A stretch of 31,343 nucleotides of DNA. Source: a virus. The notes beneath the pieces are model-generated. The model had not been told where the DNA came from and did not search any database. It saw only the letters and a program-made list of their open reading frames with translations. Positions within the stretch are counted from its first letter, which is position 1, and each line of letters begins with the position of its first letter. The stretch covers positions 1 through 31,343 of the IMG/VR virus record IMGVR_UViG_3300010397_000076; one strand, 5' to 3'. The translations under genes and the position numbers were made by a program. Below, piece after piece: positions 19,203 through 26,322 of the stretch.

Positions 19203-19577
19203 ATGGGAGACGCACGAAGAAACCCGAGAAGCCGCCAGTTCCGCCTGTCCTCGACCGACAGCGCCGATCCGATCTGCGAAGCCGCAGTCGGTTGCGATGT
19301 TGTCCCGTCCGAGTCCTGGAAGGCGGCCAACCCCAGCGAGGAAGGCGAGCCCGACGTTGCCCTGGTTCCGCCTGAGGAGGTCGAGGTGGTGGTCTACGTC
19401 GTGGGCCGCTACACGGAGCCGAGCCACCTGGTGCCGCAAGAGAAGTGGGCTCGAGGGGTCGCTCCCGTCGCCACGCTCGTGCGGATGCCTTACCTGACGT
19501 TCCGATCGCTGATCCAGAAGGCGAACCCGGAGCAGCCGTGGCGGACGGCGCCGGTGCCGGCGGAGTTGGACTCGTGA
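19203..19577 (+). CDS. hypothetical protein
   Basis: 124 residues from ATG 19203, which has AAAAGGAG four bases upstream. A TTG at 19170 overlaps the previous stop as TTGA and has GGAG seven bases upstream, so an 11-residue longer form is possible. The middle has a beta-rich VEVVVYVVGRYTE strand and ends with a PWRTAPVPAELDS tail. No known domain. Confidence 0.55.
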   Translation: MGDARRNPRSRQFRLSSTDSADPICEAAVGCDVVPSESWKAANPSEEGEPDVALVPPEEVEVVVYVVGRYTEPSHLVPQEKWARGVAPVATLVRMPYLTFRSLIQKANPEQPWRTAPVPAELDS

Positions 19578-19816
19578 CCTCTGGCTTGCGCATCACGCCG
19601 GTTTACGCTCCGGATCCGAAGCGAACGGCCGACGATGTCCGGAGCGATATGGAGCAAATGGGGCAGGAGGCTTTTGAGGCTGGGAAGATCATCGAGGCAT
19701 TCGATGTCGTGGACGAAGACTATGAACTGCTCCGCGACAAGTTCGGATCCGATGGACCGTACACGATCCGCCTGGTTGCTCACGACCGGGACACAATCAT
19801 TCGGAGGGCGAAGTGA
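19574..19816 (+). CDS. small acidic hypothetical protein
   Basis: An 80-residue protein, GTG start in a GTGA overlap. It begins MTSGLRITPVYAPDPKRTAD, then an acidic helical segment (DMEQMGQEAFEAGKIIEAFD) and a final beta strand (YTIRLVAHDRDTIIRR). No family is recognised. Confidence 0.5.
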   Translation: MTSGLRITPVYAPDPKRTADDVRSDMEQMGQEAFEAGKIIEAFDVVDEDYELLRDKFGSDGPYTIRLVAHDRDTIIRRAK

Positions 19817-20307
19817 CCGCCCCCGACCCCACGTCCATTCCCATCATATCCCGCCCCATGGAGCCCCGCACCGAGCGCCCCTACGTCTGGTCCACCGTGG
19901 CCAACGCCATCTGCTCCCTCCATGGCGGCCCCTTCGCCCACCGGGAGCTGATCAAGCACGCCGTCTCCACCGCTCTCGAGGCCTGCAACATCTCCGTGAG
20001 CACCTTCGAGGGCGAGGACATCCTCCTCGGCTTCGTCGCATGGTCCCAGGACCGGGCCGTGGAGTTTCTCTATCTGCGTCAGTCCGTGGTCCCCCGCCGC
20101 GGCTGGGATGAGAACGAGTGGGGCCTGGGACTCCGAACCAGCGCCTACCCGTTCACGGATGCCGAGCTTCGGATCTCGGACCAGGTCATGAAGGCCCTGC
20201 TGGGGGAACAACGGCAGTTCACGGCACGGAGACCCATCCACCCCCGGGTCCTGGAGGCCGTGGTGCACGCGGGGTACACGCCGCGGGTTGTGCCGAGGGC
20301 GATATGA
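19813..20307 (+). CDS. possible GNAT-like phage protein
   Basis: A 164-residue protein, GTG start in a GTGA overlap. The middle ISVSTFEGEDILLGFVAWSQ and AVEFLYLRQSVVPRRG looks like the central strands of phage GNAT-type acetyltransferases, in which a LGW-x-V strand is followed by a VLHYVYVK-like strand. The acetyl-CoA-binding Q/R-x-x-G-x-G/A signature is not clear: only WGLGLRTS follows. Upstream genes are small unknowns, and the terminase genes begin about 1.6 kb later, the position where such proteins often occur. Homology is tentative. Confidence 0.55.
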   Translation: MTAPDPTSIPIISRPMEPRTERPYVWSTVANAICSLHGGPFAHRELIKHAVSTALEACNISVSTFEGEDILLGFVAWSQDRAVEFLYLRQSVVPRRGWDENEWGLGLRTSAYPFTDAELRISDQVMKALLGEQRQFTARRPIHPRVLEAVVHAGYTPRVVPRAI

Positions 20308-20501
20308 ACTGCGGCGAGATCGCCCTGGAGGCCGTCCCGGAACTTCGGCTGCGCGTTGCCGACGGGGACCGCGGAGTGTGCGCCCAATGGGATGGTGAAT
20401 GCTGGCGCGTGTGGTGCAGCGCGTTCTGCGCGGCCCATGGCAGGCACCTGCAGAAGGTCACCGTTCTCCCGGGCGGCGGCTACGAGGTGGAGACGACATG
20501 A
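20304..20501 (+). CDS. small cysteine-containing hypothetical protein
   Basis: A 65-residue protein, ATG in an ATGA overlap. It has five Cys (MNCGEI, VCAQWDGECW, VWCSAFC) and a short beta end (VTVLPGGGYEVE). A zinc site is possible, but the spacing is irregular. No family is recognised. It is coupled to the next gene by ATGA. Confidence 0.5.
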   Translation: MNCGEIALEAVPELRLRVADGDRGVCAQWDGECWRVWCSAFCAAHGRHLQKVTVLPGGGYEVETT

Positions 20502-20776
20502 GCCACTGGATCGACGAAGCGTACATCGAGGCCTGCCGAGAGGTCGACGCCCTGTTCCCTGGGACGCCCCCGATCGCGCCAGCCGCCGAAGCGATCATGA
20601 AGACCGGGATGGACGCGATCGAAAAACAGGCCGAACGAGCGGAGACGCTCAGGCAACGTTCGGATACGCTCGTGCGCCTGGGGGTGACCGCGTCTCGGAG
20701 GCCCGGGACGAGTGGCTGTACCATGGCCAGGTCATTTCGGGAGCCTTGCTTCGACGTGTTGGTGTGCTGTGAGTAA
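20498..20776 (+). CDS. hypothetical protein, probable single-base frameshift near 20680-20684
   Basis: As written, the ORF has 92 residues starting MSHWIDEAYIEACREVDALF and ending in an odd Cys/Ser-rich tail. If one G is added to the G5 tract at 20680-20684, the reading becomes LVRLGGDRVSEARDEWLYHG and ends at TGA 20770-20772. That stop overlaps the next gene's GTG as GTGA, exactly as at most junctions here. A lost base (true mutation or assembly error) or a programmed -1 shift would explain it. The N-terminal 60 residues are helical. Function unknown. Confidence 0.5.
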   Translation: MSHWIDEAYIEACREVDALFPGTPPIAPAAEAIMKTGMDAIEKQAERAETLRQRSDTLVRLGVTASRRPGTSGCTMARSFREPCFDVLVCCE

Positions 20777-21158
20777 GCAGCACCTCCCCAACTGCTCCGC
20801 CGCCCACTTCGGAGGCGGCTGCTCGCGGCCCTGTCCGGACGAGCCCTGCAAACCATGGTGCGGCAAGCCAATCAGCCCGGAACAGGACGGACTCGGTCAC
20901 GTCCGCTTCGACAAGACCATGACCCTGGTTCGTTTCTGCTCGCGGAAGTGCGAAGAGAAGGCAGAGGGTCAACTCCTGCCCAATGACGAGCAGCACGGGC
21001 CCCGCTGCTGGTTCTGGGAGGACGGCGAGCACCTCTACCTCATCGGCTCGCCTGCCCTGCTCAACGGTCGCCTTCGCGCTGCCAAGTCGTGTCACTGCGG
21101 GAAGGTGGTCACGAGACGGGATGACCCGAACGAGCGGGAAGAATGGAGGGCGCCGTGA
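20769..21158 (+). CDS. cysteine-rich zinc-binding-type protein (sister of the next gene)
   Basis: 129 residues from GTG 20769. It starts VSKQHLPNCSAAHFGGGCSR, then CPDEPCKPWCGKPISPE, VRFCSRKCEEKAEG and WEDGEHLYLIGSPALLNGRL, and ends KSCHCGKVVTRRDD. Four or more Cys pairs suggest two zinc sites. The C-terminal segment (DGEHLYL, then K-x-C-x-C-G-K-V-V) recurs in the next gene. Coupled to it by GTGA. Function unknown. Confidence 0.55.
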   Translation: MSKQHLPNCSAAHFGGGCSRPCPDEPCKPWCGKPISPEQDGLGHVRFDKTMTLVRFCSRKCEEKAEGQLLPNDEQHGPRCWFWEDGEHLYLIGSPALLNGRLRAAKSCHCGKVVTRRDDPNEREEWRAP

Positions 21159-21493
21159 GGGTCTCCAAGGGACAGCATGCCACCACGGAGCACTGCCCCG
21201 CATGGGCCGATGGACAGCATCTATTCTCGCCTGGCTTCATGGTCTCGATCTACAAGACGCCGTTCCAGCTCATGATCATCGGCGAGAGCTTCCGAAGGCT
21301 CGACGAAGACGATCACCGAACAGAAGCCAAGGCCTGTCGATGTGGCAAGGTCGTCATGGTCAAGCCAGCGTTCAAAGGGCTCAAGGGGAAGGGCGGTTAC
21401 ATTGAATTCCCGGAGCCTCGGCAGAACCGTGGCCGACCGGGGACAGTTGGTGGGCCGGTTGACCTCGGCTTCTTGAGGAAGGCCAGGCCATGA
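21155..21493 (+). CDS. zinc-binding-type protein (sister of the previous gene)
   Basis: 112 residues from GTG 21155 in a GTGA overlap. WADGQHLFSPGFMVSIYKTP, then EAKACRCGKVVMVKPAF aligns with the end of the previous protein. It ends in a basic Gly/Pro-rich tail. The two genes may share an ancestor or a swapped 3' end. No catalytic residues are visible. Confidence 0.5.
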   Translation: MRVSKGQHATTEHCPAWADGQHLFSPGFMVSIYKTPFQLMIIGESFRRLDEDDHRTEAKACRCGKVVMVKPAFKGLKGKGGYIEFPEPRQNRGRPGTVGGPVDLGFLRKARP

Positions 21494-21726
21494 ACGCCAG
21501 GCAGCTGAAGGCCTCCAAGCGCCAGCGCGCGGCCCTCCGCGGGTGGGCAACCCGGAGGCGCCATCAGGCTGAACGGAGGCTTGCCAGGGCGCGGGCGGCG
21601 GCTCTGCGGTTATCGGTCGGCGATGTCATCGGCGAGGCCTATTACCCAGGAGCTTTCGTCGTCGTCAGGATCGACTATCAGACGGGCTCCGTAACTCTGA
21701 ACTGCACAGACGGGAGCGAATCATGA
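21490..21726 (+). CDS. small basic hypothetical protein
   Basis: A 78-residue protein, ATG in an ATGA overlap. Residues 1-40 are Arg/Lys/Ala helix (NARQLKASKRQRAALRGW and on). The second half is beta-rich (FVVVRIDYQTGSVTLNC). The basic helix suggests nucleic-acid binding. It sits just upstream of the terminase genes. No family is assigned. Confidence 0.5.
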   Translation: MNARQLKASKRQRAALRGWATRRRHQAERRLARARAAALRLSVGDVIGEAYYPGAFVVVRIDYQTGSVTLNCTDGSES

Positions 21727-21944
21727 ACCCACCGCGACTCGTCGGCTTATTCCGATGGACGCCGGAAGGCGAAGACAAGGCGGGCCTTGAGCGGACAGAA
21801 ACGCATGCCGTCGATTCGAACGGCCGAATCTGGAGCCTACAGCGGCAATGGGGCGATGTCGCAGGACCGGGAACGTGGACGGCCGGGCCGTGGCGATGGG
21901 CGTTGATTGCCGCGGCGGCGTTCTTCGAACCGGAGTTGGCATAG
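21723..21944 (+). CDS. small hypothetical protein
   Basis: A 73-residue protein, ATG in an ATGA overlap, MNPPRLVGLFRWTPEGEDKA. A Trp-rich C-terminal half (WSLQRQWGDVAGPGTWTAGP) ends in an alanine helix. It is followed three bases later by the small terminase candidate. Function unknown. Confidence 0.5.
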   Translation: MNPPRLVGLFRWTPEGEDKAGLERTETHAVDSNGRIWSLQRQWGDVAGPGTWTAGPWRWALIAAAAFFEPELA

Positions 21945-21947
21945 CTT

Positions 21948-22340
21948 ATGCCAGGCAAAGCGCGAGGCCCGGGCAAGCCGTTCAAGCCAGGCGACGGGCG
22001 CGCCGGCCGCCGTCCCGGCTCCCTCAACAAGGCGACCATCGAGGTCAAGGAAGCCTGCCGGGAGATAGTGGAGTCGCCGGCCTACCGGCGCAACCTGAAA
22101 CTGCGAGCGGCGAAGGGAGAACTCTCGCCGCCGGTCGAGGTGATGCTCTGGGCGTACGCCTACGGCAAGCCGAAGGAGCAGATCGAGTTGTCGGGCCCGA
22201 ACGGTGGTCCAATCCGCATTGGACCCATGACCGCCGAGGAGGCCGCCCGCGAGATCGCCGCCATCGAAGCCGAGGCCAGGGGCGAGAAGCCGGCGATCGA
22301 CGTGGAGCCGATCGAACCAACGAAGGAGCCGGTGCCGTGA
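21948..22340 (+). CDS. small terminase subunit candidate
   Basis: A 130-residue protein starting MPGKARGPGKPFKPGDGRAG, then RRPGSLNKATIEVKEACREI. The basic G-R-P-x-G-S-x-N-K-A-T start followed by helices (YRRNLKLRAAKGELSPPVEV, WAYAYGKPKEQIEL) resembles small phage proteins next to large terminases that bind packaging sites. The C-terminal 40 residues are acidic. The large terminase begins about 520 bases downstream with two small genes between. The role is inferred from composition and position. Confidence 0.6.
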   Translation: MPGKARGPGKPFKPGDGRAGRRPGSLNKATIEVKEACREIVESPAYRRNLKLRAAKGELSPPVEVMLWAYAYGKPKEQIELSGPNGGPIRIGPMTAEEAAREIAAIEAEARGEKPAIDVEPIEPTKEPVP

Positions 22341-22594
22341 CCAAGGCGGGCCGGCCCTACGGGCCTCATGTCGGGCGCGCGATGGACAAACCAGACCAAG
22401 CGCGAGAACCCGCGTCAAGTCCGATCGTGTCACGCCACGCCAGTAGCGTAGATGAGCAAACGGAGTCAAGCAAAGTGCATGGGCTGAAACCGCCGATCCA
22501 ACGCGAGCGTCTGGTAAAAACCAACGCAAGCGTCAAGAAACTGAAGTGGAGCGCGAAAAGCCGCTGGCGCGTGATGATGGGAGGGCGTCGATGA
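22337..22594 (+). CDS. basic hypothetical protein of atypical composition
   Basis: 85 residues from GTG 22337 in a GTGA overlap. It is rich in Ser, Lys and Arg (SSPIVSRHASSVDEQTESSK; TNASVKKLKWSAKSRWR) and less GC-biased in codon choice than its neighbours, which may mark recent acquisition. It sits between the terminase genes. No domain is recognised. Confidence 0.45.
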   Translation: MTKAGRPYGPHVGRAMDKPDQAREPASSPIVSRHASSVDEQTESSKVHGLKPPIQRERLVKTNASVKKLKWSAKSRWRVMMGGRR

Positions 22595-22872
22595 AGTACC
22601 AAGGCCGCGTCGAGTTCCTGCCGAAGAAGTGCACGGGAGAGTGCTTGTTTCAGCGACAGACGGTGTTGCTCATCGGAGACGACACCGAGCGCGAGGTAGA
22701 GGCGATCTTGCCGTGTGCCAGCCCGGACTGCTCGGGAAGCGTAGAAGGCGAAGGTCTGAACCTCCTATTCGAGAGCGAAGACGGTAAGCGCTGGGCGGCC
22801 GGCTTCGAGCGTTACGCCACGAAGGACGGCTGGAAGTGGCGGAGGTCGTCTCGGGTGGTCGAGTGCCCCTGA
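22591..22872 (+). CDS. small cysteine-containing hypothetical protein
   Basis: A 93-residue protein, ATG in an ATGA overlap. KKCTGECLFQRQ, then LPCASPDCSGSV supply four Cys in two pairs. The rest is beta-rich (GLNLLFESEDGKRW). The ending VVECP is followed by the GTGCCCCTGA junction that also begins the large terminase. Function unknown. Confidence 0.5.
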   Translation: MKYQGRVEFLPKKCTGECLFQRQTVLLIGDDTEREVEAILPCASPDCSGSVEGEGLNLLFESEDGKRWAAGFERYATKDGWKWRRSSRVVECP

Positions 22873-24305
22873 CCCTCTCCGAGCTCCAGCGCCTCTCCCC
22901 CGAGACGCGTGGCCGCTACGTCGCGGCCATGCGGAGCAAGCGCCACCCGCCCTTCGACGCGCAGAAGCTCTCCCACGCTGCCGGCTACAACTACGTCAAG
23001 GCCAAGACGAAGCGGAACGCTCTCCGCACCCCTCGCCGCGTCGGCAAGACCGTTCACGAGGCGATCCGGAAGTTGGACATCAACTTCACGCCCCCATTCG
23101 CCAACCAGCTCTATGTCACCGACACCCTCAAGAACGCCAAGCGCCGCATCTGGCCCACCCTCAAGAAGATCAACCGGGAGCGCAAGCTCGGCGGTGAGCC
23201 CAACGAGGTGGAGGCGTTCATGCGCTTCCCGAACCTCCCGAACGAGCCGATCATCTACCTCGGAGGAGCGAAGGACCAGGGGGAGCTAGACAAGCTCCGC
23301 GGCTACGAGGGTGGGTTCAAGCACGTCACCATCGACGAGGCGCAGTCGATCCGCCAGTCGATCATGACCGAGTTGGTCGACGACGTGATCGAGCCGAGCC
23401 TGATGGACTACAACGGCTCGCTGGACATCGTCGGGACGCCTGGGCCCATCTGTGCCGGCTACTTCTACGACGTCGACGTGGGCTCCATGCGGGAGGGCTG
23501 GGAGCACTACTTCTGGCGGGTCCAGGACAACCCCTTCTTGGCTCTCAAGAGCGGGATCAGCACCGACGAGTACCTCCGCCAGCTCCGGGAGCGGCGCGGC
23601 TGGACCGAGACCACTCCCGCCTACGTCCGCCAGTATCTCGGGCAATGGGTGACCGACTCGGACAGCCTGGCGCTGCACTACGACGCCGCCAGGAACGCCT
23701 GTGGCTGGCAGGAAGGCCCGGAGCCAGGCTGGAAGTACATCCTGTGCTTCGACATCGGGTACGACGACGCCGACGCGATCGGCGTGCTCGGCTGGGCGCC
23801 CCACGAGCGACGGCTTCGGCTCGTGAAGGAACTAATCACTCGAAAGCAGGGGATCACGGAACTCGGGAACCAACTTCGAATGCTTTACAACATCTTCAAG
23901 CCGTTCCACCTCGTGGGCGATCTGGGGGCGCTCGGCAAGAAGATCGGCGAGGAACTCCGCACGCGCTGGCAGCTCCCTGTCGAGGCGGCCGACAAGAACC
24001 GCAAGGCCGAGCACGTCGGGCTGCTGGACGACGCGCTGCTGACCGGCGCCTTCGCGGCCCCGCCAAACAGCGTATTCGCCGAGGACTGCGCGATCATCCA
24101 GTGGGACGCCGAGGCCAAGAAGATGGGTGTCCTGCGCTTCGACGAGCCTCCACATTCAGACGCGATCGACATGGTCCTCTACGGCTATCGGGCGGCCTGG
24201 CACTTCCTCGAGAACCCGACGACACCCGAGAAGACCATCTTCGACAGCCCAACACTCAAGGCGCTCCTGAGACCGAGGAATGTGGATGCGCCCGATTACC
24301 GATGA
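22863..24305 (+). CDS. terL: terminase large subunit
   Basis: 480 residues from GTG 22863 (ten-base overlap GTGCCCCTGA); GTG 22836 or CTG 22869 are alternatives. ATPase: Walker A RTPRRVGKT at 55-63, Walker B HVTIDEAQ at 154-161, coupling motif DIVGTPGP at about 188-195. RNase-H-like nuclease: ILCFDIGYDD (D297), HLVGDLGALGKK (D353) and SDAIDMVLYGYRAAW (D433/D436). It cuts concatemeric DNA and pumps it into proheads through the portal. The gene is full length, and all essential residues I looked for are present. Confidence 0.93.
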   Translation: MPLTLSELQRLSPETRGRYVAAMRSKRHPPFDAQKLSHAAGYNYVKAKTKRNALRTPRRVGKTVHEAIRKLDINFTPPFANQLYVTDTLKNAKRRIWPTLKKINRERKLGGEPNEVEAFMRFPNLPNEPIIYLGGAKDQGELDKLRGYEGGFKHVTIDEAQSIRQSIMTELVDDVIEPSLMDYNGSLDIVGTPGPICAGYFYDVDVGSMREGWEHYFWRVQDNPFLALKSGISTDEYLRQLRERRGWTETTPAYVRQYLGQWVTDSDSLALHYDAARNACGWQEGPEPGWKYILCFDIGYDDADAIGVLGWAPHERRLRLVKELITRKQGITELGNQLRMLYNIFKPFHLVGDLGALGKKIGEELRTRWQLPVEAADKNRKAEHVGLLDDALLTGAFAAPPNSVFAEDCAIIQWDAEAKKMGVLRFDEPPHSDAIDMVLYGYRAAWHFLENPTTPEKTIFDSPTLKALLRPRNVDAPDYR

Positions 24306-24313
24306 GGAGACCC

Positions 24314-24868
24314 ATGAGAAAGAGACAAGCACTGAGAGAGCTTCTGGAGACCTTGCTCGAAGGCGACGAGGACGAATCGGCCGTCGACGCACTGCGAGAG
24401 ACCGCAGACACGGTCCTCGCCGAGGTCCGAGAGACGCGGGTGATGGTCGAGACGATGGAGTCCGCGCCATCGAGTCTGCTGAAGGCCATGGACAAGCTGT
24501 CCAAGCACCTGGACGGCGTCGACCTGGTCAACCCGGTGCTCAAGAAGTCCCTGGAGCGCTTGTCGGCCATCGAGAAGGCCCAAGAGCGGATAGCCAGCTG
24601 GGGCGACGGCGCCAAGCACACGGCCGACAGAATGGTCAACGCGGCGAACGCCTTGGCCCACCTCGACAAGGTGCGCGAGTACTGCGACCGGCCGATCTAC
24701 ATCGTCAAGGACGCGGCGGCGGCAAGCGGAGTGTTCTCGGCGGTCTTCCCGGCGACATCCAAGGGACTGGAAGAGGCGCGCCAGCTTCATCAGAGGACGC
24801 CCGGATCGCGGCTCTGTTCGGGCATCTGGCAGGGCGCAATCAAGATCGGCGATACGGTAGAATCGTAG
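24314..24868 (+). CDS. coiled-coil hypothetical protein after terminase
   Basis: A 184-residue protein; ATG 24314 has GAGGAG four bases upstream. It starts MRKRQALRELLETLLEGDED and contains long helices with heptads (VDALRETADTVLAEVRETRV; LKAMDKLSKHLDGVDLVNPV). The C-terminal third (REYCDRPIYIVKDAAAASGV) is less helical. It may be a structural accessory or a regulator of packaging. No family is recognised. Confidence 0.6.
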   Translation: MRKRQALRELLETLLEGDEDESAVDALRETADTVLAEVRETRVMVETMESAPSSLLKAMDKLSKHLDGVDLVNPVLKKSLERLSAIEKAQERIASWGDGAKHTADRMVNAANALAHLDKVREYCDRPIYIVKDAAAASGVFSAVFPATSKGLEEARQLHQRTPGSRLCSGIWQGAIKIGDTVES

Positions 24869-24870
24869 CC

Positions 24871-25098
24871 ATGCCGCAGCCGATCACGAGGACGGCACCG
24901 TGCCCGCACTGCGGGTCGCCAGCAGTATTCGAGTACGCTCACCCGTACGTCATCGACGCGTACAACCGGAACGACAAGCGGTGTCACATCTCGGCGAGAA
25001 TGGCCTATTGCGGAGCCCCGGCGCGCGGAGAGCGGTGTCAACAGTGGTACCTCGACAAGGACAAAGTCACATTGGAACTGGAGGCGCCATGCCCCTGA
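24871..25098 (+). CDS. small zinc-ribbon protein
   Basis: A 75-residue protein starting MPQPITRTAPCPHCGSPAVF. CPHCG, then KRCHISARMAYCG and ERCQQWYL give a zinc ribbon of the Ogr/Com type, with the Cys spacing of phage ribbon proteins. It ends APCP at the first of two ATGCCCCTGA junctions. It may be a transcription or translation regulator. Confidence 0.6.
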   Translation: MPQPITRTAPCPHCGSPAVFEYAHPYVIDAYNRNDKRCHISARMAYCGAPARGERCQQWYLDKDKVTLELEAPCP

Positions 25099-25412
25099 TC
25101 AAGAAGCCCGGCCGCAAGGCCTTCGGAAACGGAATTCTCATCAGCTACGGCGACATCTTGCCAGGGCAGAAGATCATGGTTGTCGCGAACCCGGTTAACG
25201 TCGAGTACTTCCGCAATATGTTCTTGGAAAATGACGACGTCACGGTAATCGCTGACAGGTACGCGCCGCCGATGAGCATCGTTCCATGGTGGAGGCGCCT
25301 GTTTCTTCGGGAGGAGCCAGAGCCGATCGCGCACGTGTTCCCCGAGATCAAGATCGGCGGCCTGCGGGACTGGATCCCGGAAGCCGCAAGAAGGAGCGCC
25401 CCATGCCCCTGA
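25089..25412 (+). CDS. hypothetical protein
   Basis: 107 residues from ATG 25089, overlapping the previous gene by ten bases (ATGCCCCTGA). It has a compact beta-rich fold (GNGILISYGDILPGQKIMVV, VTVIADRYAPP), then WWRRLFLREEPEP, and ends RSAPCP. Both its start context and its ending copy those of its neighbours. No family is recognised. Confidence 0.5.
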   Translation: MPLIKKPGRKAFGNGILISYGDILPGQKIMVVANPVNVEYFRNMFLENDDVTVIADRYAPPMSIVPWWRRLFLREEPEPIAHVFPEIKIGGLRDWIPEAARRSAPCP

Positions 25413-25564
25413 ACAAGTCTAAGACGAAGGCCGCGTTCTCACAGAACGTGGCGACAGAAGTGAAGTCGGGCCGTCCGCTGAAGCAAGCGCTGGCCATCGC
25501 CTACCGCGTGGGCGGCGAGACGAACTCGAAGATGGCGGCGGCGATCCGAAAGGGGAAGCGATGA
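25403..25564 (+). CDS. small DUF6496-like phage protein
   Basis: 53 residues from ATG 25403 in a ten-base overlap. MPLNKSKTKAAFSQNVATEV, then KSGRPLKQALAIAYRVGGE and a basic end match a small conserved phage family that I remember as DUF6496 (MPLKKG...S.NI..L...G.P.KQAVAIAL). Function unknown in the family. It usually lies among packaging and head genes, as here. Confidence 0.65.
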   Translation: MPLNKSKTKAAFSQNVATEVKSGRPLKQALAIAYRVGGETNSKMAAAIRKGKR

Positions 25565-25767
25565 GTTGGGCGCAGAAGAAGACGCGAGAGCTGATGTCCT
25601 CGATTGTGGTTTATCCGCCGGACAGCATAGCCTTCGAGCGGCTCTCGCTGCTCGTCGAGCAGGCTATCCGCGGGACAATTGAGAGATGCGCCGAGGTGGC
25701 CGACGACGGCGAAGACGGCTGCGGATGTGCGGACGCAATTCGAAAGCTGGCGAGCCATGAGTCCTGA
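25561..25767 (+). CDS. small hypothetical protein
   Basis: A 68-residue protein, ATG in an ATGA overlap. MSWAQKKTRELMSSIVVYPP is followed by a helix (LSLLVEQAIRGTIERCAEVA) and GEDGCGCADAIRKL. The last part resembles the E-R-C-A-x-V-A...C-x-C-A-x-x-I-R pattern of small phage proteins. Function unknown. Confidence 0.5.
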   Translation: MSWAQKKTRELMSSIVVYPPDSIAFERLSLLVEQAIRGTIERCAEVADDGEDGCGCADAIRKLASHES

Positions 25768-25786
25768 TGGTTTGAAAGGGGAAGCG

Positions 25787-25984
25787 ATGAGCGACCCGTG
25801 GAAAGAGGTCCGACAGGCCGACAAGTTCATAGGGCTGACAATGTCAGAGATAAACGCGCACTCGTTCGACTTGTTTCTGCTGCTCAGGCTCTGCTGGATG
25901 GATCTGCTCGTGCAACCGATTCGAGCCGCGTTCGAAGCCGGCACGCTGCGATGGGTATCCCCGGACGCGAAGGGCGTGAAGTGA
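25787..25984 (+). CDS. small hypothetical protein
   Basis: 65 residues from ATG 25787, which has AAAGGGG seven bases upstream; ATG 25757 is an alternative overlapping the previous stop. The sequence MSDPWKEVRQADKFIGLTMS is followed by a hydrophobic amphipathic helix (FDLFLLLRLCWMDLLVQPI). It ends in a TGATG overlap. No family is recognised. Confidence 0.5.
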   Translation: MSDPWKEVRQADKFIGLTMSEINAHSFDLFLLLRLCWMDLLVQPIRAAFEAGTLRWVSPDAKGVK

Positions 25985-26322
25985 TGAGCGACGAGGCGTT
26001 TCGGGAAACGCAAACGGTCGGAACCATCGAGATCGCGTACGGCGACGGCATCGTTCGGTTCGGCTACCAAGGTTCGCCTCCCGTGTTCCTCGTGGCGTTC
26101 GGAACGAAGGCCGAGGCGCTGGCGGCGCGCGACGCGCGGGGCATGCTGGAGTTGCTGCGCCGGATCGAATACATCGACGACGGGCGTTGTCCGGCATGCG
26201 GAGGAGCGCCGCCAGGAGGCGACGGTCCCATGTATGCTCGGCATGCGGACGAGGTCGTGGACGGCAAGCTGATTCCGTGCCGTCTCGGCGCGTTTCTCGA
26301 CAAGCACGGACGTGCGCCGTGA
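25984..26322 (+). CDS. small zinc-site hypothetical protein
   Basis: 112 residues starting MSDEAFRETQTVGTIEIAYG. RCPACGGAPPGGDGPMYARH gives C-x2-C and a His, and IPCRLG another Cys: a likely zinc knuckle. It ends with FLDKHGRAP, nearly the same as the end of the next gene. TGATG upstream, GTGA downstream. Confidence 0.5.
   Translation: MSDEAFRETQTVGTIEIAYGDGIVRFGYQGSPPVFLVAFGTKAEALAARDARGMLELLRRIEYIDDGRCPACGGAPPGGDGPMYARHADEVVDGKLIPCRLGAFLDKHGRAP
26296..26309 (+). repeat. 14-base direct repeat, copy 1 (copy 2 at 26445-26458)
   Basis: CTCGACAAGCACGG ends the gene at 25984-26322 and is repeated at 26445-26458 at the end of the next gene; both encode LDKHGR near the stop. It marks a 3'-end duplication or a recombination scar. 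Confidence 0.55.
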
